NCBI GenBank assembly: GCA_035760705.1
Contig: DASTSL010000133.1
Coordinates: forward strand, 1-64,000
Length of the DNA: 64,000 nucleotides
Source of the DNA: Allomeiothermus sp035760705
GTDB lineage: Bacteria > Deinococcota > Deinococci > Deinococcales > Thermaceae
Direction of reading: 5' to 3'
In this document: positions 50,697 to 60,079 of the stretch, piece by piece
How the letters are laid out: every line of letters begins with the position of its first letter
Numbering within the stretch: position 1 is the first letter of the stretch
The notes under the pieces: generated by a model
The model's database searches: none
Seen by the model: the letters and a program-made list of their open reading frames with translations, nothing else
What the model was told of the DNA's origin: nothing
Made by a program: the position numbers and the translations under genes

Positions 50697-51205
50697 GAGG
50701 GCTTCCCGGCGATCTGCTCGAGCTGGGCCAGGTGGTTGAGGTCGTGCCCGGCGACGAAGCGAACCAACATCCGCAGGCTCTCCCATTCCTCGCGCTCGGG
50801 GTGGTAGTAGGTGCGCTCGAGGTCATCATTGCTGAGGCCGTCCACTAGGGCCAGGTTCCAGGCCCGTAGGGCTTTGAAGGTCTCGAGGGCTAGGGGCAGT
50901 GTAAGGCCCGAATAGCGCTCGGCCCAAGCCTCCTGGTCGAAGGGCTGGACGGTGTGGTTGTCCTCGGCGAGTGTTTGACGGATGCGAAACCCCATGGCTA
51001 GCTCGGTGTCGGCCAGGTGGCAGAGGATTTCCCGCGCCGTCCACTTGCCGGGGCCGTAGCTGTTCTCCGGCTCGAGCCGAGAAGCAAGGGCCACCCGGCT
51101 ATCGCCGCGAAAATACGCCTCGAGCTTTGTGGGGGTCTGCCTCCACACTTCCAGGGGGTCACGGTCGCCCAGGAAACCCAGGATGCGGCTCAGGTAAGGG
51201 TTCAT
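50693..51205 (-). CDS. DinB-superfamily (YfiT-like) metal-binding protein
   Basis: 170 residues in a four-helix bundle. The three metal histidines are seen: H in REILCHLADTE near 62, and two in the late FVAGHDLNHLAQLEQI near 155-159. DinB-like proteins act as thiol transferases (bacillithiol or others) or hydrolases. Deinococcota are known to have bacillithiol, so a thiol-S-transferase role is plausible but inferred. The ATG is 6 nt from TAGGAT (51212-51217). The quinone oxidoreductase follows with a 4-base overlap. Confidence 0.85.
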   Translation of the reverse strand: MNPYLSRILGFLGDRDPLEVWRQTPTKLEAYFRGDSRVALASRLEPENSYGPGKWTAREILCHLADTELAMGFRIRQTLAEDNHTVQPFDQEAWAERYSGLTLPLALETFKALRAWNLALVDGLSNDDLERTYYHPEREEWESLRMLVRFVAGHDLNHLAQLEQIAGKPS

Positions 51206-51282
51206 GGGGCCATCCTACTCTCTTCCGGCTAAACTGAGACTACCGATCCGCGTCGTTGTGTGGGTGCTCGAGGAGGTGGGGT

Positions 51283-51463
51283 ATGTGAACGGCAGAAAAC
51301 GCGCCCGCTCAACTGGTTTGGCTTGGGGCCGGCTCTGGGAGCTTGCGTGGGGGCCACCAGGAGCAATTTGGGCGCGGGGATGATGGTGGGGGGGCTCCTG
51401 GGAGCCGGAACCGCCCGGAGAACTGACGCAGCTCATCCCCCCCGGAGCAGCACGGGAAATTAG
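51283..51463 (+). pseudogene. Possible small glycine-zipper membrane protein with a spoiled start
   Basis: AGGAGGTG (51271-51278) is followed by ATG at 51283, but TGA comes immediately after (ATGTGA). Skipping one base gives ERQKTRPLNWFGLGPALGAC and then GAGMMVGGLLGAG, resembling the two-helix glycine-zipper proteins frequent in bacteria. The frame can also be entered at a GTG upstream (51260). Either the gene starts there, or an extra T has broken it. The family call is weak. Confidence 0.35.
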
Positions 51464-51572
51464 GGCGATTGTCGTAACTTTTGCATCAGCCTCCCGCCCG
51501 AGAAAAGGGCGAATTGCCAATCGCCCCAAGCTTTCGTGCTAGGCGATGAGCGATCCGCGAGCTTTTTAACGG

Positions 51573-52889
51573 CTAAGCCCCGGCGAAGGAAAGCTCGGCC
51601 ACCTCCACCATCGGGGAGCCGACCACCGCGAACATCACCTCCCACTCGAGCTTGTCGCCCAGCGCGGTGATGTTTTGCAACAGGCTCAGGAAATTCCCCG
51701 CCACCGTGAAGTTCTCCACCGGGTAAGCCACCTCGCCGCCCTCGACCTTGAGGCCCAAGGCTTGCAGGCTGAACTCCCCCGAGATGGGGTTGGCCCCGGC
51801 GTGGAGACCCATCAGCTCGGTGACGATGACGCCCTCGCTCAGCCGGACGCCACTGCCGGGCTCGAGGTAGAGGTTGGTGGGGGCCACCCCCAGCACGCCC
51901 TTGTAGCTGCGGGCGGCGTGGCCGGTGTTCTCGGTATTCATCTGGTGGGCGGTCTCGGAGTTGTGGGTGAAGGTCTTGAGCACGCCCTTCTCGATCAGGA
52001 CGGTGCGCCGGGCCGGGGTTCCCTCCGCGTCGAAGGGGCGCGAGGCCAGCCCGCCGGGGAGGGTGGGGTCGTCCACCAGGGTGAAGAGTTCGGAGGCCAC
52101 CTTCTGCCCGATCTTTCCCGCCAGCAGGCTCTTGCCCTCCAGCGCCTGTTTGGCCGAGAGCATGAACGTGCCCATCACCGCCAAAAGCTGCCCGAAGGCT
52201 TTGGGCTCGAAGTAGGCCCGGTATTTCCCGGTCTTGAGCGGCTGGGCGTTCAGGAGCCGCCCGACCTTGTGGGTGAACTCGAGCGCGGTCTTGCCCGGCT
52301 CAAGCGCGTGGAACTCCTTGGAGACCTCGAGTTCGAGCCCCTGCTTGAGGCTGGTCCCCTCGGCCATCACCGCGTAGGCCATCAGGGCGCTGTAGCCGTT
52401 GCGGTACGCGCCGGAGACCCCCTGGGTGGAGCCCAGCCTGACCTGGGTCTCGTCCTCGGTGTAGCGGGTCATCTGCACCTGCTTCATGCGGGGATCTTGG
52501 CGCAAGGCCCCCTCGAGGTCGAGGGCGGCCTGGCGTTTTTGCTCGAGTGGGGCGGAGAGGCCCTCGCCCAGCAGGTCGTGGGTGCCCATCGCGCTCCCGG
52601 CGGGCAGGAAGCCCCCGCTGCTCGACTGCAACAGGGCGTTCTCGCGGGCTTCGGCCAGCACCCAGTCCAGGGCTTGGGGGGTGCGCTCCTCGGTGTAGGC
52701 GTAGCCGACCTTGCCGCCCGCGACCAGCCGCACCCCGATTCCCCCTTGGGTGGCCTGGGTGATCTGCTCGAGCCGGGCTCCCTGGGCTTGCAGGGTGAGT
52801 TCGCGGTTTTCCGTGGCCAGCACTTCGATCTCGAGGCCTTGCTGGCGGGCTTTTTGCAGGAGATAGTTTTTGGCTTCTTCGTACGTCAT
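51573..52889 (-). CDS. tldE: TldE/PmbA subunit of the TldD-TldE protease
   Basis: 438 residues. The TldE-type partner that lacks the metal motif and shapes the chamber of the TldD-TldE heterodimer, which degrades unfolded peptides and, in enterobacteria, matures microcin B17. Typical segments: GIGVRLVAGGKVGYAYTEE near 50-68 and the C-terminal NFTVAGNFLSLLQNITALG. SD GAGGT precedes the ATG. It lies 85 bases downstream of tldD on the same strand. Confidence 0.88.
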   Translation of the reverse strand: MTYEEAKNYLLQKARQQGLEIEVLATENRELTLQAQGARLEQITQATQGGIGVRLVAGGKVGYAYTEERTPQALDWVLAEARENALLQSSSGGFLPAGSAMGTHDLLGEGLSAPLEQKRQAALDLEGALRQDPRMKQVQMTRYTEDETQVRLGSTQGVSGAYRNGYSALMAYAVMAEGTSLKQGLELEVSKEFHALEPGKTALEFTHKVGRLLNAQPLKTGKYRAYFEPKAFGQLLAVMGTFMLSAKQALEGKSLLAGKIGQKVASELFTLVDDPTLPGGLASRPFDAEGTPARRTVLIEKGVLKTFTHNSETAHQMNTENTGHAARSYKGVLGVAPTNLYLEPGSGVRLSEGVIVTELMGLHAGANPISGEFSLQALGLKVEGGEVAYPVENFTVAGNFLSLLQNITALGDKLEWEVMFAVVGSPMVEVAELSFAGA

Positions 52890-52974
52890 AGTGACCTCGG
52901 GCTCCGAGCGGCGGGCTTTGAACGGCGGAAAAGCGCTTCCCGATCCCGCTGCTCGCAGATCGCTGCTCGTGTCA

Positions 52975-54369
52975 TCAGGCTTGTCCCCCCACCACGATCT
53001 CGCTCACCAACACGTGCGGCTGGCCGACTTCGGTGGGGATCGAGCCGGAGAGGCTGCCGCACATGCCGGGGGAGGTCTCGAGGTCGTCGCTCACCGCCGC
53101 GATCTTCCGGATGGTGTCGGGGCCTTTGCCCACCAGCATCGCCCCCCGCACCGGCTCCTCGATGCGCCCGCCGCGGATGATGTAGCCCTCCTTGACCCCG
53201 AAGTTGTACTCGCCCGAGCCGGGTCTCACCTGCCCGCCGCCCATGTCGGCGGCGTAGAGGCCGAACTCGATCCCCTCGAAGAGTTTTTCCTTGGGGGTAT
53301 TGCCGGGGGCGATGAAGGTGTTGCGCATCCGGCTGGTGGGGGCGAAGGTATAGTCCTGCCGCCGACCCGAGCCGGTGGGGCGGTAGCCGGTGAGCAGGCT
53401 GCCCAGCCGGTCCACCATGTAGCTTTTGAGCACCCCGTTTTCGATCAGGACGGTGCGCTCCGAACGCATCCCCTCGTCGTCGAACTCCTGCGAGCCCCAG
53501 CCGTGGGGGGTGGTGCCGTCGTCGATGTAGGTCACGCAGTCCGAGGCCACCTTCTCGCCCAGCTTGTCGGAGAGCACGCTGGTCTTCTTGGCCACCGAGG
53601 TGGTCTCGAGCAAGTGCCCCAGCGCCTCGTGGAAGATCACCCCGCCAAAGGCGTTGCCCACCACCACCGGCATAGTCCCGGCAGGGGCCGGTTTGGCCCG
53701 CAGGTTGGTGAGGGCTTGCTGGGCCGCTTGGCGGCCTACCGAGGCCGGGGGGTAGAGGTCGAAGATCTCGAGGCCCACTGATAACCCCGGCCCGGAGGTC
53801 CCGGTCTGGGCTCCGGTATCGTCTTGGGCGATGGCCAGCACGTTGATCCGGCTACGGATGCGCTTGTCTTCGGCCCAGACCCCCTCGCTGCTCGCGACCA
53901 ACACATCCTGCTCCCACTCGGTGAGCGAGGACTGCACCTGTTTGATCTGGGGGGCGATGCGGGCTCCGCTCTCGGCTTCCAACAGGCGCTCGAGGCGGTA
54001 GCGTTTGTCCTTGGCCCCCAGCGGGATCTTAGGGGCGTGGAGCCCTCGAGGGGCTTCCTTGCGGAAATCCAGCCCGCCTTTGCCGCCCGCGTCCACCTGC
54101 CCTGCCGTGCCCTTGAGCCTTACCAGGGTCTCGGTGAGCTCGAGCAGGCTCTGCGGCGTGAGGTCGTTGGTGTAGGCGTAGACCACCTCGGTGCCGTAGA
54201 AGAGGCGCAGACCCGCCCCGTACTCGAGGCCGCTGGTGGCCTCCTTCACCTCGCCGTTCAAGACCCGCATGCCCCGCCGCTTCCAGCGCTCCACGTATAG
54301 CTCGGCGAAGTCCGCCCCACCCGAGCGGGCCCTGCCGAGCACGTCGCCGACCAAACTTTCCGCTAGCAT
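52975..54369 (-). CDS. tldD: TldD metalloprotease
   Basis: 464 residues. The HExxxH zinc motif is in GVIFHEALGHLLE near 243-255. Other marks: GLRLFYGTEVVYAYTND near 53-69, TYIDDGTTPHGWGSQEFDDEG near 285 and the C-terminal GMCGSLSGSIPTEVGQPHV with a metal-ligand region. It is the catalytic partner of the following TldE. AAGGAGA precedes the ATG. Confidence 0.93.
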   Translation of the reverse strand: MLAESLVGDVLGRARSGGADFAELYVERWKRRGMRVLNGEVKEATSGLEYGAGLRLFYGTEVVYAYTNDLTPQSLLELTETLVRLKGTAGQVDAGGKGGLDFRKEAPRGLHAPKIPLGAKDKRYRLERLLEAESGARIAPQIKQVQSSLTEWEQDVLVASSEGVWAEDKRIRSRINVLAIAQDDTGAQTGTSGPGLSVGLEIFDLYPPASVGRQAAQQALTNLRAKPAPAGTMPVVVGNAFGGVIFHEALGHLLETTSVAKKTSVLSDKLGEKVASDCVTYIDDGTTPHGWGSQEFDDEGMRSERTVLIENGVLKSYMVDRLGSLLTGYRPTGSGRRQDYTFAPTSRMRNTFIAPGNTPKEKLFEGIEFGLYAADMGGGQVRPGSGEYNFGVKEGYIIRGGRIEEPVRGAMLVGKGPDTIRKIAAVSDDLETSPGMCGSLSGSIPTEVGQPHVLVSEIVVGGQA

Positions 54370-54479
54370 CCGTTCTCCTTTCGGGTCAATCCAAGATCCG
54401 TACCGGGAGAGTCTACTAAAAAACTGACCCGCCGGTCATCCACCGGGGGTACGATTCGCCCGATGGGTGAGGGCAGGGC

Positions 54480-55235
54480 CTAAGCTTTCGAGCCCTCGTC
54501 GGCTTTGTAGGGTTCGTGCAACTGTACCGGCTTGGCCCTGCTACGGGAGCGGATGTTCAATGCCTCGACAAAGAGGGCGAAACCGATGGCGAAGTAGATG
54601 TACCCCTTGGAAATCTTCTGCCCGAAGCCCTCCGCGATGAGCGTGACCCCGATCAAGAGCAAAAAGGAAAGCGCCAGCATCTTGACAGTGGGGTGGCGGT
54701 TCACGAAGTCGTAGATAGTCTTGGCCGAGAAGAGCATGATCGCCACCGAGATCAGGATGGCTGCTACCATCACCCTGACGTAGGGGGTCATGCCCACCGC
54801 GGTAATCACCGAGTCGATCGAGAAAACCAGGTCGAGGACCATCACCTGGGCGATCACCGCGCCGAAGGTAGGGGCCACCCGGGCGTTCACGTGGCCCTCT
54901 TCGCCCTCGAGCCGCTCGTGGATCTCCTTGACCGATTTATAAATCAGAAAGAGCCCGCCCGCGATCAAAATGATGTCTTTCCCGGAGATCCCCTGACCCA
55001 ACACGGTGAAGAGGTCGTTTTGCAGGCTGATGGTCCAGCCGATAGTGAACAGCAGAAAGAGCCGCATCCCCGCCGCGGCGATGAGCCCGCTCTGGCGGGC
55101 TCTGGCTTGTTGCTCGGGGGGCAGCTTGGCGGCCAGGATGGAGATAAAGATGACGTTATCTACGCCCAGGACGACCTCGAGCAGCACCAAGGTCACCAGC
55201 GCTGTCCAGATTTCAGGGTTGGCGATCCATTCCAC
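54480..55235 (-). CDS. terC: TerC-family membrane protein
   Basis: 251 residues with seven membrane helices. Conserved TerC acids are present: LLEVVLGVDNVIF near 18-30, and VLDLVFSIDSVITAVG near 134-149; these Asp residues probably bind Mn2+ or a related ion. Members export manganese or support tellurite resistance. No yybP-ykoY manganese riboswitch is recognisable in the short upstream region. It is divergent from carbonic anhydrase. Confidence 0.9.
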   Translation of the reverse strand: MEWIANPEIWTALVTLVLLEVVLGVDNVIFISILAAKLPPEQQARARQSGLIAAAGMRLFLLFTIGWTISLQNDLFTVLGQGISGKDIILIAGGLFLIYKSVKEIHERLEGEEGHVNARVAPTFGAVIAQVMVLDLVFSIDSVITAVGMTPYVRVMVAAILISVAIMLFSAKTIYDFVNRHPTVKMLALSFLLLIGVTLIAEGFGQKISKGYIYFAIGFALFVEALNIRSRSRAKPVQLHEPYKADEGSKA

Positions 55236-55336
55236 GAGAATTGAGCCTAGCGCCCAGGCTGGCCATCAATCAGGGTTTGGCATGCGGTACAACCGTCCCC
55301 TTGACCTTTGCGTAAAGTGACGGCAGGAGGCCCCCT

Positions 55337-55945
55337 GTGATTCCCGACCCGGTGATTCAGCCCGGCCCCGAAGTGGCGCTCCGGTGGCTACTCGAAGGCA
55401 ACCGCCGCTATGTTGAACACCGTGCCCGGCACCCCCGCCAGGGCGCGAGGACCCGCTTGCGGGTGGCCCAGGGGCAGCACCCCTTCGCCATCGTGCTGGG
55501 CTGCGCCGACTCGCGGGTAGCCCCCGAGGTGATCTTCGACCAGGGGTTGGGCGACTTGTTCGTGGTGCGGGTGGCGGGCAACGTGGTGGACGAGTTGGTG
55601 GTGGGCAGCATCGAGTTCGCCGCTGGGGCTTTCGAGGTTCCGCTGGTGATGGTGCTGGGCCACGATCAATGCGGGGCGGTGCGAGCCGCGCTCCAGGTTT
55701 TCGAGCAGCAGGGCCCGCTGCCCGGCCACGAAGGAGCCTTGATCGAGCCGATCCTGCCCGCGATCCGGGAGGCTAAGGGATTAGCAGGGGACCCGACCTG
55801 CCTCGCGGTGCGGATCAACGTGCGCAACATGATCGCCAAGCTCGAGGCCGACGAGCTTTTGGCTCCGCTGGTGAAGTCGGGGAAGCTCAAGATCGTGGGG
55901 GGCGTCTACCACCTCGAGAGCGGGAAAGTGGACTTTATCGCTTGA
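55337..55945 (+). CDS. Beta-carbonic anhydrase
   Basis: 202 residues from GTG with AGGAGG upstream. The zinc site is C in VLGCADSRV (with the Asp-Arg pair) near 55, His in VMVLGHDQCGAV near 109 and the second Cys three residues later. The protein is a cytosolic hydratase of CO2. Its last 11 bases overlap the end of holA on the opposite strand. Confidence 0.92.
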   Translation: MIPDPVIQPGPEVALRWLLEGNRRYVEHRARHPRQGARTRLRVAQGQHPFAIVLGCADSRVAPEVIFDQGLGDLFVVRVAGNVVDELVVGSIEFAAGAFEVPLVMVLGHDQCGAVRAALQVFEQQGPLPGHEGALIEPILPAIREAKGLAGDPTCLAVRINVRNMIAKLEADELLAPLVKSGKLKIVGGVYHLESGKVDFIA

Positions 55946-56870
55946 GCGGGCGGGCCTGAGCGGATAGCTCGGCCACGGCTTTCTCCAAGGCCAGCCGGGG
56001 GTCGCGCCCGGTCTTGGCGGCTTGCTCGGCTCTGAGCAGGGTCTCGAGGGCTTTGTCCAGCGTCTTTGGGTCTACGGTCTTGGCCAACGCCAGGGTCTGC
56101 TTGGCCGCGTAGGGGTGCATCCCCAACAGGCTCGCGGCTTCGCCCTCGCCCAAAAGCGGGTCTTCGTAGAGATGCGCCCAGGCTCGAGCCAGCTTGGCGT
56201 ACTGCCACGACAACGCGCCCAGAATCCGAATAGGGTCCTCACCGCGCTCCATCAGCCCTTGCAGGTGCCGGAAGGCCGCCGAGGCCTTGCCCTCAGTGAC
56301 CGAGCGCACCAAGTCGAAGCCGGAGATGGGGGCTTCCAGGGCGGCTAGGGCCTGCACCTTCTCGAGCGTGATCGGCGGGGTGACCAGGGTGAGCTTGTCG
56401 AGCTCGCGCTGGAGCGACTCGAGGCCCAGCGCCGGGTTCTCCGCGCTGCCCCGACCCCCTAGCAGGCTGGCCAGGTACTGGTGGATGGCGGCGTTGGTCT
56501 TGAGGCCCATGGCCTTAGCCCGGTTCTCCACCCAGCGCACCAGGTCTTTGCCCTGTGGGGCGGGGTTGTCGCGGATGCGCTCCTTGGTGTACCACTTGCT
56601 CCGGGCGGCGGTGGGCCTGGGATCTAATAGCAGCACCACGGCGCTCTCGGGGAGGGGCTCGAGGGCTTCCTTGAGGGGCTTCCACTCCCCCTCGCTGATC
56701 TCGCGCAAATCTACGAGTGCCCCGCTCGGCCCGAACAGGCCGCCGCTGGCTTCTTGTACGACCGTTCCAGGCTCGGGGGGCAGCAGGCGAGGGGAGAGGC
56801 CCCGCACCCTGGCCTCTTGCAGTAAAGCCTCCTGGGCCAGAAAGGGGTCGCCGGTAAACGCTAGGATCAC
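55935..56870 (-). CDS. holA: DNA polymerase III delta subunit
   Basis: 311 residues from GTG. The clamp-loader subunit that opens the sliding clamp. Conserved regions: MILAFTGDPFLAQEALLQEA at the start, VVLLLDPRPTAARSKWYTKE near 80-100 and the delta C-terminal collar helix pattern with LGALSWQYAKLARAW near 220. Family length is normal. The start codon is 7 nt from TAAGCT (56878-56883), so it is probably leaderless. Its stop overlaps the carbonic anhydrase end. Confidence 0.88.
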   Translation of the reverse strand: MILAFTGDPFLAQEALLQEARVRGLSPRLLPPEPGTVVQEASGGLFGPSGALVDLREISEGEWKPLKEALEPLPESAVVLLLDPRPTAARSKWYTKERIRDNPAPQGKDLVRWVENRAKAMGLKTNAAIHQYLASLLGGRGSAENPALGLESLQRELDKLTLVTPPITLEKVQALAALEAPISGFDLVRSVTEGKASAAFRHLQGLMERGEDPIRILGALSWQYAKLARAWAHLYEDPLLGEGEAASLLGMHPYAAKQTLALAKTVDPKTLDKALETLLRAEQAAKTGRDPRLALEKAVAELSAQARPLKR

Positions 56871-56936
56871 GAGAGATAGCTTAAAGCAGAAAGCACAACG
56901 CTAAACAGCCTTTGCTGATTGCTTAAGATGTTCGGG

Positions 56937-57539
56937 ATGCGCCGGTTTTGGGTCAGGATTCTTGCGGTGGGATTGCTACTGGGGTGGTTGGCTTACGCGG
57001 TTCCGCTGGGGTATATCCTCACCAACCAGGGGCCCACCACGGCGCGTCCCTCGGAGGCCGTGTTGGTGCTGGGGGCCAGGGGTTATATCGACGGGGAGAT
57101 CAATCCTTGCTTGGTGGGTCGGGTCCGAGAGGGGGTGCGGCTCGTTCGGCAGGGCTTGGCTCCCTATCTGATCGTCTCGGGTGGGTATGACCCCGAGGAC
57201 GGCCACCTGGAGGCCGAGGTGATGGCCCAGATCGCCCAGGGCCAGGGCTTGAAGCCCGAGCAAATCGTGCTCGAGCCCAAGGCCACCTCCACCTACGAGA
57301 ACCTGCTTTTCACCAAGCAGATCATGGAAGCGCGCGGCTGGGATTCCCTGATCATCGTCAGCCAGGCCTTTCACCTGCCCCGCGCGGCGTTGATGGCCGG
57401 GGAACTGGGGCTGAACTTCACCCTGGCCCCGGTGCCAGACGACCCCTGCCCGACGGTGTTTTTGGCCCGCTCGTACCTTCGCGAACCGTTGGCACTGGAT
57501 TTTTACTGGCTGGGCGGCAGGGGGACCCCAGCGCCCTAG
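56937..57539 (+). CDS. YdcF/SanA-family (DUF218) protein
   Basis: 200 residues from the ATG at 56937; ATG at 56928 or TTG at 56919 would extend it slightly. One N-terminal membrane helix (RILAVGLLLGWLAYAVPLGY) and a periplasmic DUF218 domain: AVLVLGARG, YLIVSGGYDPEDGHLEAEVM, EPKATSTYENLLFT and VSQAFHLPRAALMA. Family members act in envelope and peptidoglycan-lipid metabolism. TAAGAT lies 7 nt before the chosen ATG. The 3-prime end overlaps the following minus-strand gene by 4 bases. Confidence 0.85.
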   Translation: MRRFWVRILAVGLLLGWLAYAVPLGYILTNQGPTTARPSEAVLVLGARGYIDGEINPCLVGRVREGVRLVRQGLAPYLIVSGGYDPEDGHLEAEVMAQIAQGQGLKPEQIVLEPKATSTYENLLFTKQIMEARGWDSLIIVSQAFHLPRAALMAGELGLNFTLAPVPDDPCPTVFLARSYLREPLALDFYWLGGRGTPAP

Positions 57540-58738
57540 AGGCCCACCCAGGCCTTGCCGTCCCAGCGGGCCACGTAGACCTTGCGCGGTCCGCCCGATT
57601 CTTCCGCCCAGACCACGTAGGGGTTGCCGTTCTTGTCCAGCACCATCGCGAAGGAGTCCACGTTGGACTTCTGGCTGTTGAGGTATCCGCCGAGCTGCAC
57701 CCACCCCTTTCCATCCCAGCGCCGTACCACCACGTTGATCGAACCCTGGTTCTCGAGATAACCCACCACCGGGTTGCCCTTAGGGTCGAGCCGCAGCACC
57801 GGCAGGCTGGCCCCGCCGCTCATGGCGTTCACCGACTCGCCATAGGGAACCCAAGATTTCCCGTTCCAGCGCTTCACATAGACGTTGTAGCCTTTGCCCC
57901 CACCGGATTCGTGCCAGGCCACCACCGGGCGATCCTGGGCGTCCAGCGCGATGGAGGGACCCGCCCCGTAGTAGTCCTTGTTGCTGCTCAACATCCCGCC
58001 CCAGGGAACCCAATTCTTGCCGTTCCAGGTTCCGGCGTAGACCGCGAAGCCCAGCGAGCCCACCCCCTCCTCGTAAAGCTGCACGCTCCAGGCTAGGATG
58101 GGCTGGTTCTGCTTATTTACCACGATGGCCCTCGAGCGCGAGGAGGAGCTGATATCCGAACTCAAAGATCCCCGGTCGATCACCTGCCACTCCTTCCCCG
58201 TCCAGCGGCTCACGTAAACACTGTCCCCGTTGAAGTCGGGGGGCATCTCGCTCCACTGCACATAGGGGTTCCCTTGCCGGTCGAGCGCCAGCCGGGGGAT
58301 GTCCGAGACCGTGCCCGGGCTCAAGGAAGGGGAGTCGCCGAAGGTCTTCCAAGCCTGTCCGTCCCAGCGGGCCACGTAGAGCTTGCCCGAGCCGGTCAGC
58401 TTGCCCTGGCTGTCGTTGTTTTTTTCCGTCCAGGCCACCACCGGCTGGCCTTGCGGGTTCACCGCCAGCGCGGTGTAGGCGGCGTTCTGGCCCTGGTCGC
58501 GGTTGAGCGTATCGCCCAATGCCACCCAGCGGCCATTCTCCCAGCGCTTGGCGAACACCTGGGTCACGTCGCCGGTTTTCTCCACCCACGCGACGATGGG
58601 TCGCCCCTGGGGGTCGAGCGCCACCGAGGGTTTGAGCGCGTCCTGAGCGGGGTTATGGTTGACCAGCGTGCCGGCCCCCGCCGAAAAGCCTTGTCCGAGC
58701 AGGAGAATCCCCGCAAGTAGCGGAAAGAAATTGTTCAT
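57536..58738 (-). CDS. Secreted repeat protein, probable beta-propeller
   Basis: 400 residues. Signal peptide NNFFPLLAGILLLGQGFSAGAG. The rest consists of about seven repeats of roughly 50 residues, each like PSVALDPQGRPIVAWVE followed by VYVARWDGKAWVxLG. This spacing and the Trp-Gly core fit a beta-propeller (sialidase or kelch-like), seen in surface and binding proteins. No catalytic motif. A leaderless box (TAATCT) lies 8 nt before the ATG. Ligand unknown. Confidence 0.82.
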   Translation of the reverse strand: MNNFFPLLAGILLLGQGFSAGAGTLVNHNPAQDALKPSVALDPQGRPIVAWVEKTGDVTQVFAKRWENGRWVALGDTLNRDQGQNAAYTALAVNPQGQPVVAWTEKNNDSQGKLTGSGKLYVARWDGQAWKTFGDSPSLSPGTVSDIPRLALDRQGNPYVQWSEMPPDFNGDSVYVSRWTGKEWQVIDRGSLSSDISSSSRSRAIVVNKQNQPILAWSVQLYEEGVGSLGFAVYAGTWNGKNWVPWGGMLSSNKDYYGAGPSIALDAQDRPVVAWHESGGGKGYNVYVKRWNGKSWVPYGESVNAMSGGASLPVLRLDPKGNPVVGYLENQGSINVVVRRWDGKGWVQLGGYLNSQKSNVDSFAMVLDKNGNPYVVWAEESGGPRKVYVARWDGKAWVGL

Positions 58739-58875
58739 ACCGGCTCAGATTACCTCAGACCTTTCTAGAGCGGGAAGGGCTCGAGGGAATAGGCCGGACA
58801 GAGCGATCTCGCTGCTCGAGGCCGACCTTCCCAAGGGCACCTCTGTCTCGGCGTTTCAGGGGCAGCCGCGACGGC

Positions 58876-60036
58876 TCAGCCGAGCGCGTTGTGCCCGGTG
58901 AACTCCCGCCCCAGGATCAGGGTGTGGATGTCGTGGGTGCCCTCGTAGGTGTCCACGGTCTCGAGGTTCAGCATGTGCCGGATGCTGTGGTACTCGAGGG
59001 TGATCCCGCTTCCGCCCAAGATCTCTCGGGCCGAGCGGGCTGCGTGCAAAGCCGAGCGCACGTTGTCCCGTTTTCCCAAACTCACCTGTGCGGGGCGAAG
59101 TTTTCCCGCGTCCTTGAGCTGGGCCAAGCGCCATGCGAGCAGGAGGCCCTTGCTGTGGTCGGCGGCCATCCGCACCAGCTTTTCCTGCACCAGTTGGCGC
59201 GAGGCGATGGGCTTGCCGAAAGTAGTGCGGCTTTGAGCGAAGGCGAGGGCTTCGCTGTAAACGGCCTCCAGCGCCCCCAAGGCCCCCCAGGCGATGCCGA
59301 AGCGGGCTTGGGTGAGGCAGGAGAGGGGAGCTTTAAGCCCTTCGGCCTTGGGGAGCATGAGGCGGGAGGGAAGGCGCACCTCCTCGAGCACCAGCTCGCT
59401 GGTCACGCTCGCGCGCAGACTCATCTTGTGCTTGACCTCGTTGGCCTTGAAGCCCGGGGTGTCGGTCGGCACGATAAAGCCGCGCACCACCCCGGCCTCG
59501 TCCTTGGCCCATACCACCGCGATGTGGGCCAGGTTGCCGTTGGTGATCCACATCTTGGTGCCAAAGAGGACGTAGTGGTCGCCGTCTTTGCGGGCGCGGG
59601 TCTTCATGTTGGCGTCGGGGTCGCTCCCGCCATCCGGCTCGGTGAGGCCGAAGCAGCCGATCATCTGCCCGCTGGCCAGCTTGGGCAGGTATTCGCGCTT
59701 TTGCTCCTCCGAGCCGTAGGCGTAGATGGGGTACATCACCAGGCTCGACTGTACGCTGGCAAAGCTACGCAGCCCCGCGTCGATGCGCTCGAGTTCGTAG
59801 GCCATCACCCCGTAAGCGGCGCTGCTGGCCCCGCCGCCGCCATACTCGGTGGGGATGGTGGGGCCTAAGAAGCCCATCTCGGCGAACTTGGGAACCAAGT
59901 GGCGGGGGAACTCCCCGGCTTCCCACCAGCCGCTGATATGGGGCAGGGCCTCGGCCTCGAGGAACCGCCGGGCCGCCTTCTGGATCTCGCGCTCCTCGGG
60001 GGTGAGGAGTTCTTGGATGCTCAGGAAGTCGAACAT
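58876..60036 (-). CDS. Acyl-CoA dehydrogenase, glutaryl-CoA dehydrogenase-like
   Basis: 386 residues, FAD enzyme of the acyl-CoA dehydrogenase family. Signature 1 region IGCFGLTEPDGGSDP near 129-143 and the C-terminal LETVDTYEGTHDIHTLILGRE, where Glu of YEGT is the catalytic base in glutaryl-CoA dehydrogenase. That and the start LSIQELLTPEEREIQ favour the glutaryl group, which in turn would link it to lysine or tryptophan breakdown. The ATG is 6 nt from TATCCT (60043-60048). Confidence 0.88.
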   Translation of the reverse strand: MFDFLSIQELLTPEEREIQKAARRFLEAEALPHISGWWEAGEFPRHLVPKFAEMGFLGPTIPTEYGGGGASSAAYGVMAYELERIDAGLRSFASVQSSLVMYPIYAYGSEEQKREYLPKLASGQMIGCFGLTEPDGGSDPDANMKTRARKDGDHYVLFGTKMWITNGNLAHIAVVWAKDEAGVVRGFIVPTDTPGFKANEVKHKMSLRASVTSELVLEEVRLPSRLMLPKAEGLKAPLSCLTQARFGIAWGALGALEAVYSEALAFAQSRTTFGKPIASRQLVQEKLVRMAADHSKGLLLAWRLAQLKDAGKLRPAQVSLGKRDNVRSALHAARSAREILGGSGITLEYHSIRHMLNLETVDTYEGTHDIHTLILGREFTGHNALG

Positions 60037-60079
60037 AGCAGGAGGATACCAGAAGTGCTGAACGCCGAGCGCTAGAGGC

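Noticed and set aside
51675..53180. A 501-codon open frame on the plus strand
   Set aside because: It is wholly antisense to tldE and tldD, which have clear family motifs. Long antisense frames are common in G+C-rich genes.
54480..55300. A manganese (yybP-ykoY) riboswitch before terC
   Set aside because: Only about 100 bases separate terC from carbonic anhydrase, and the characteristic paired loops are not seen.
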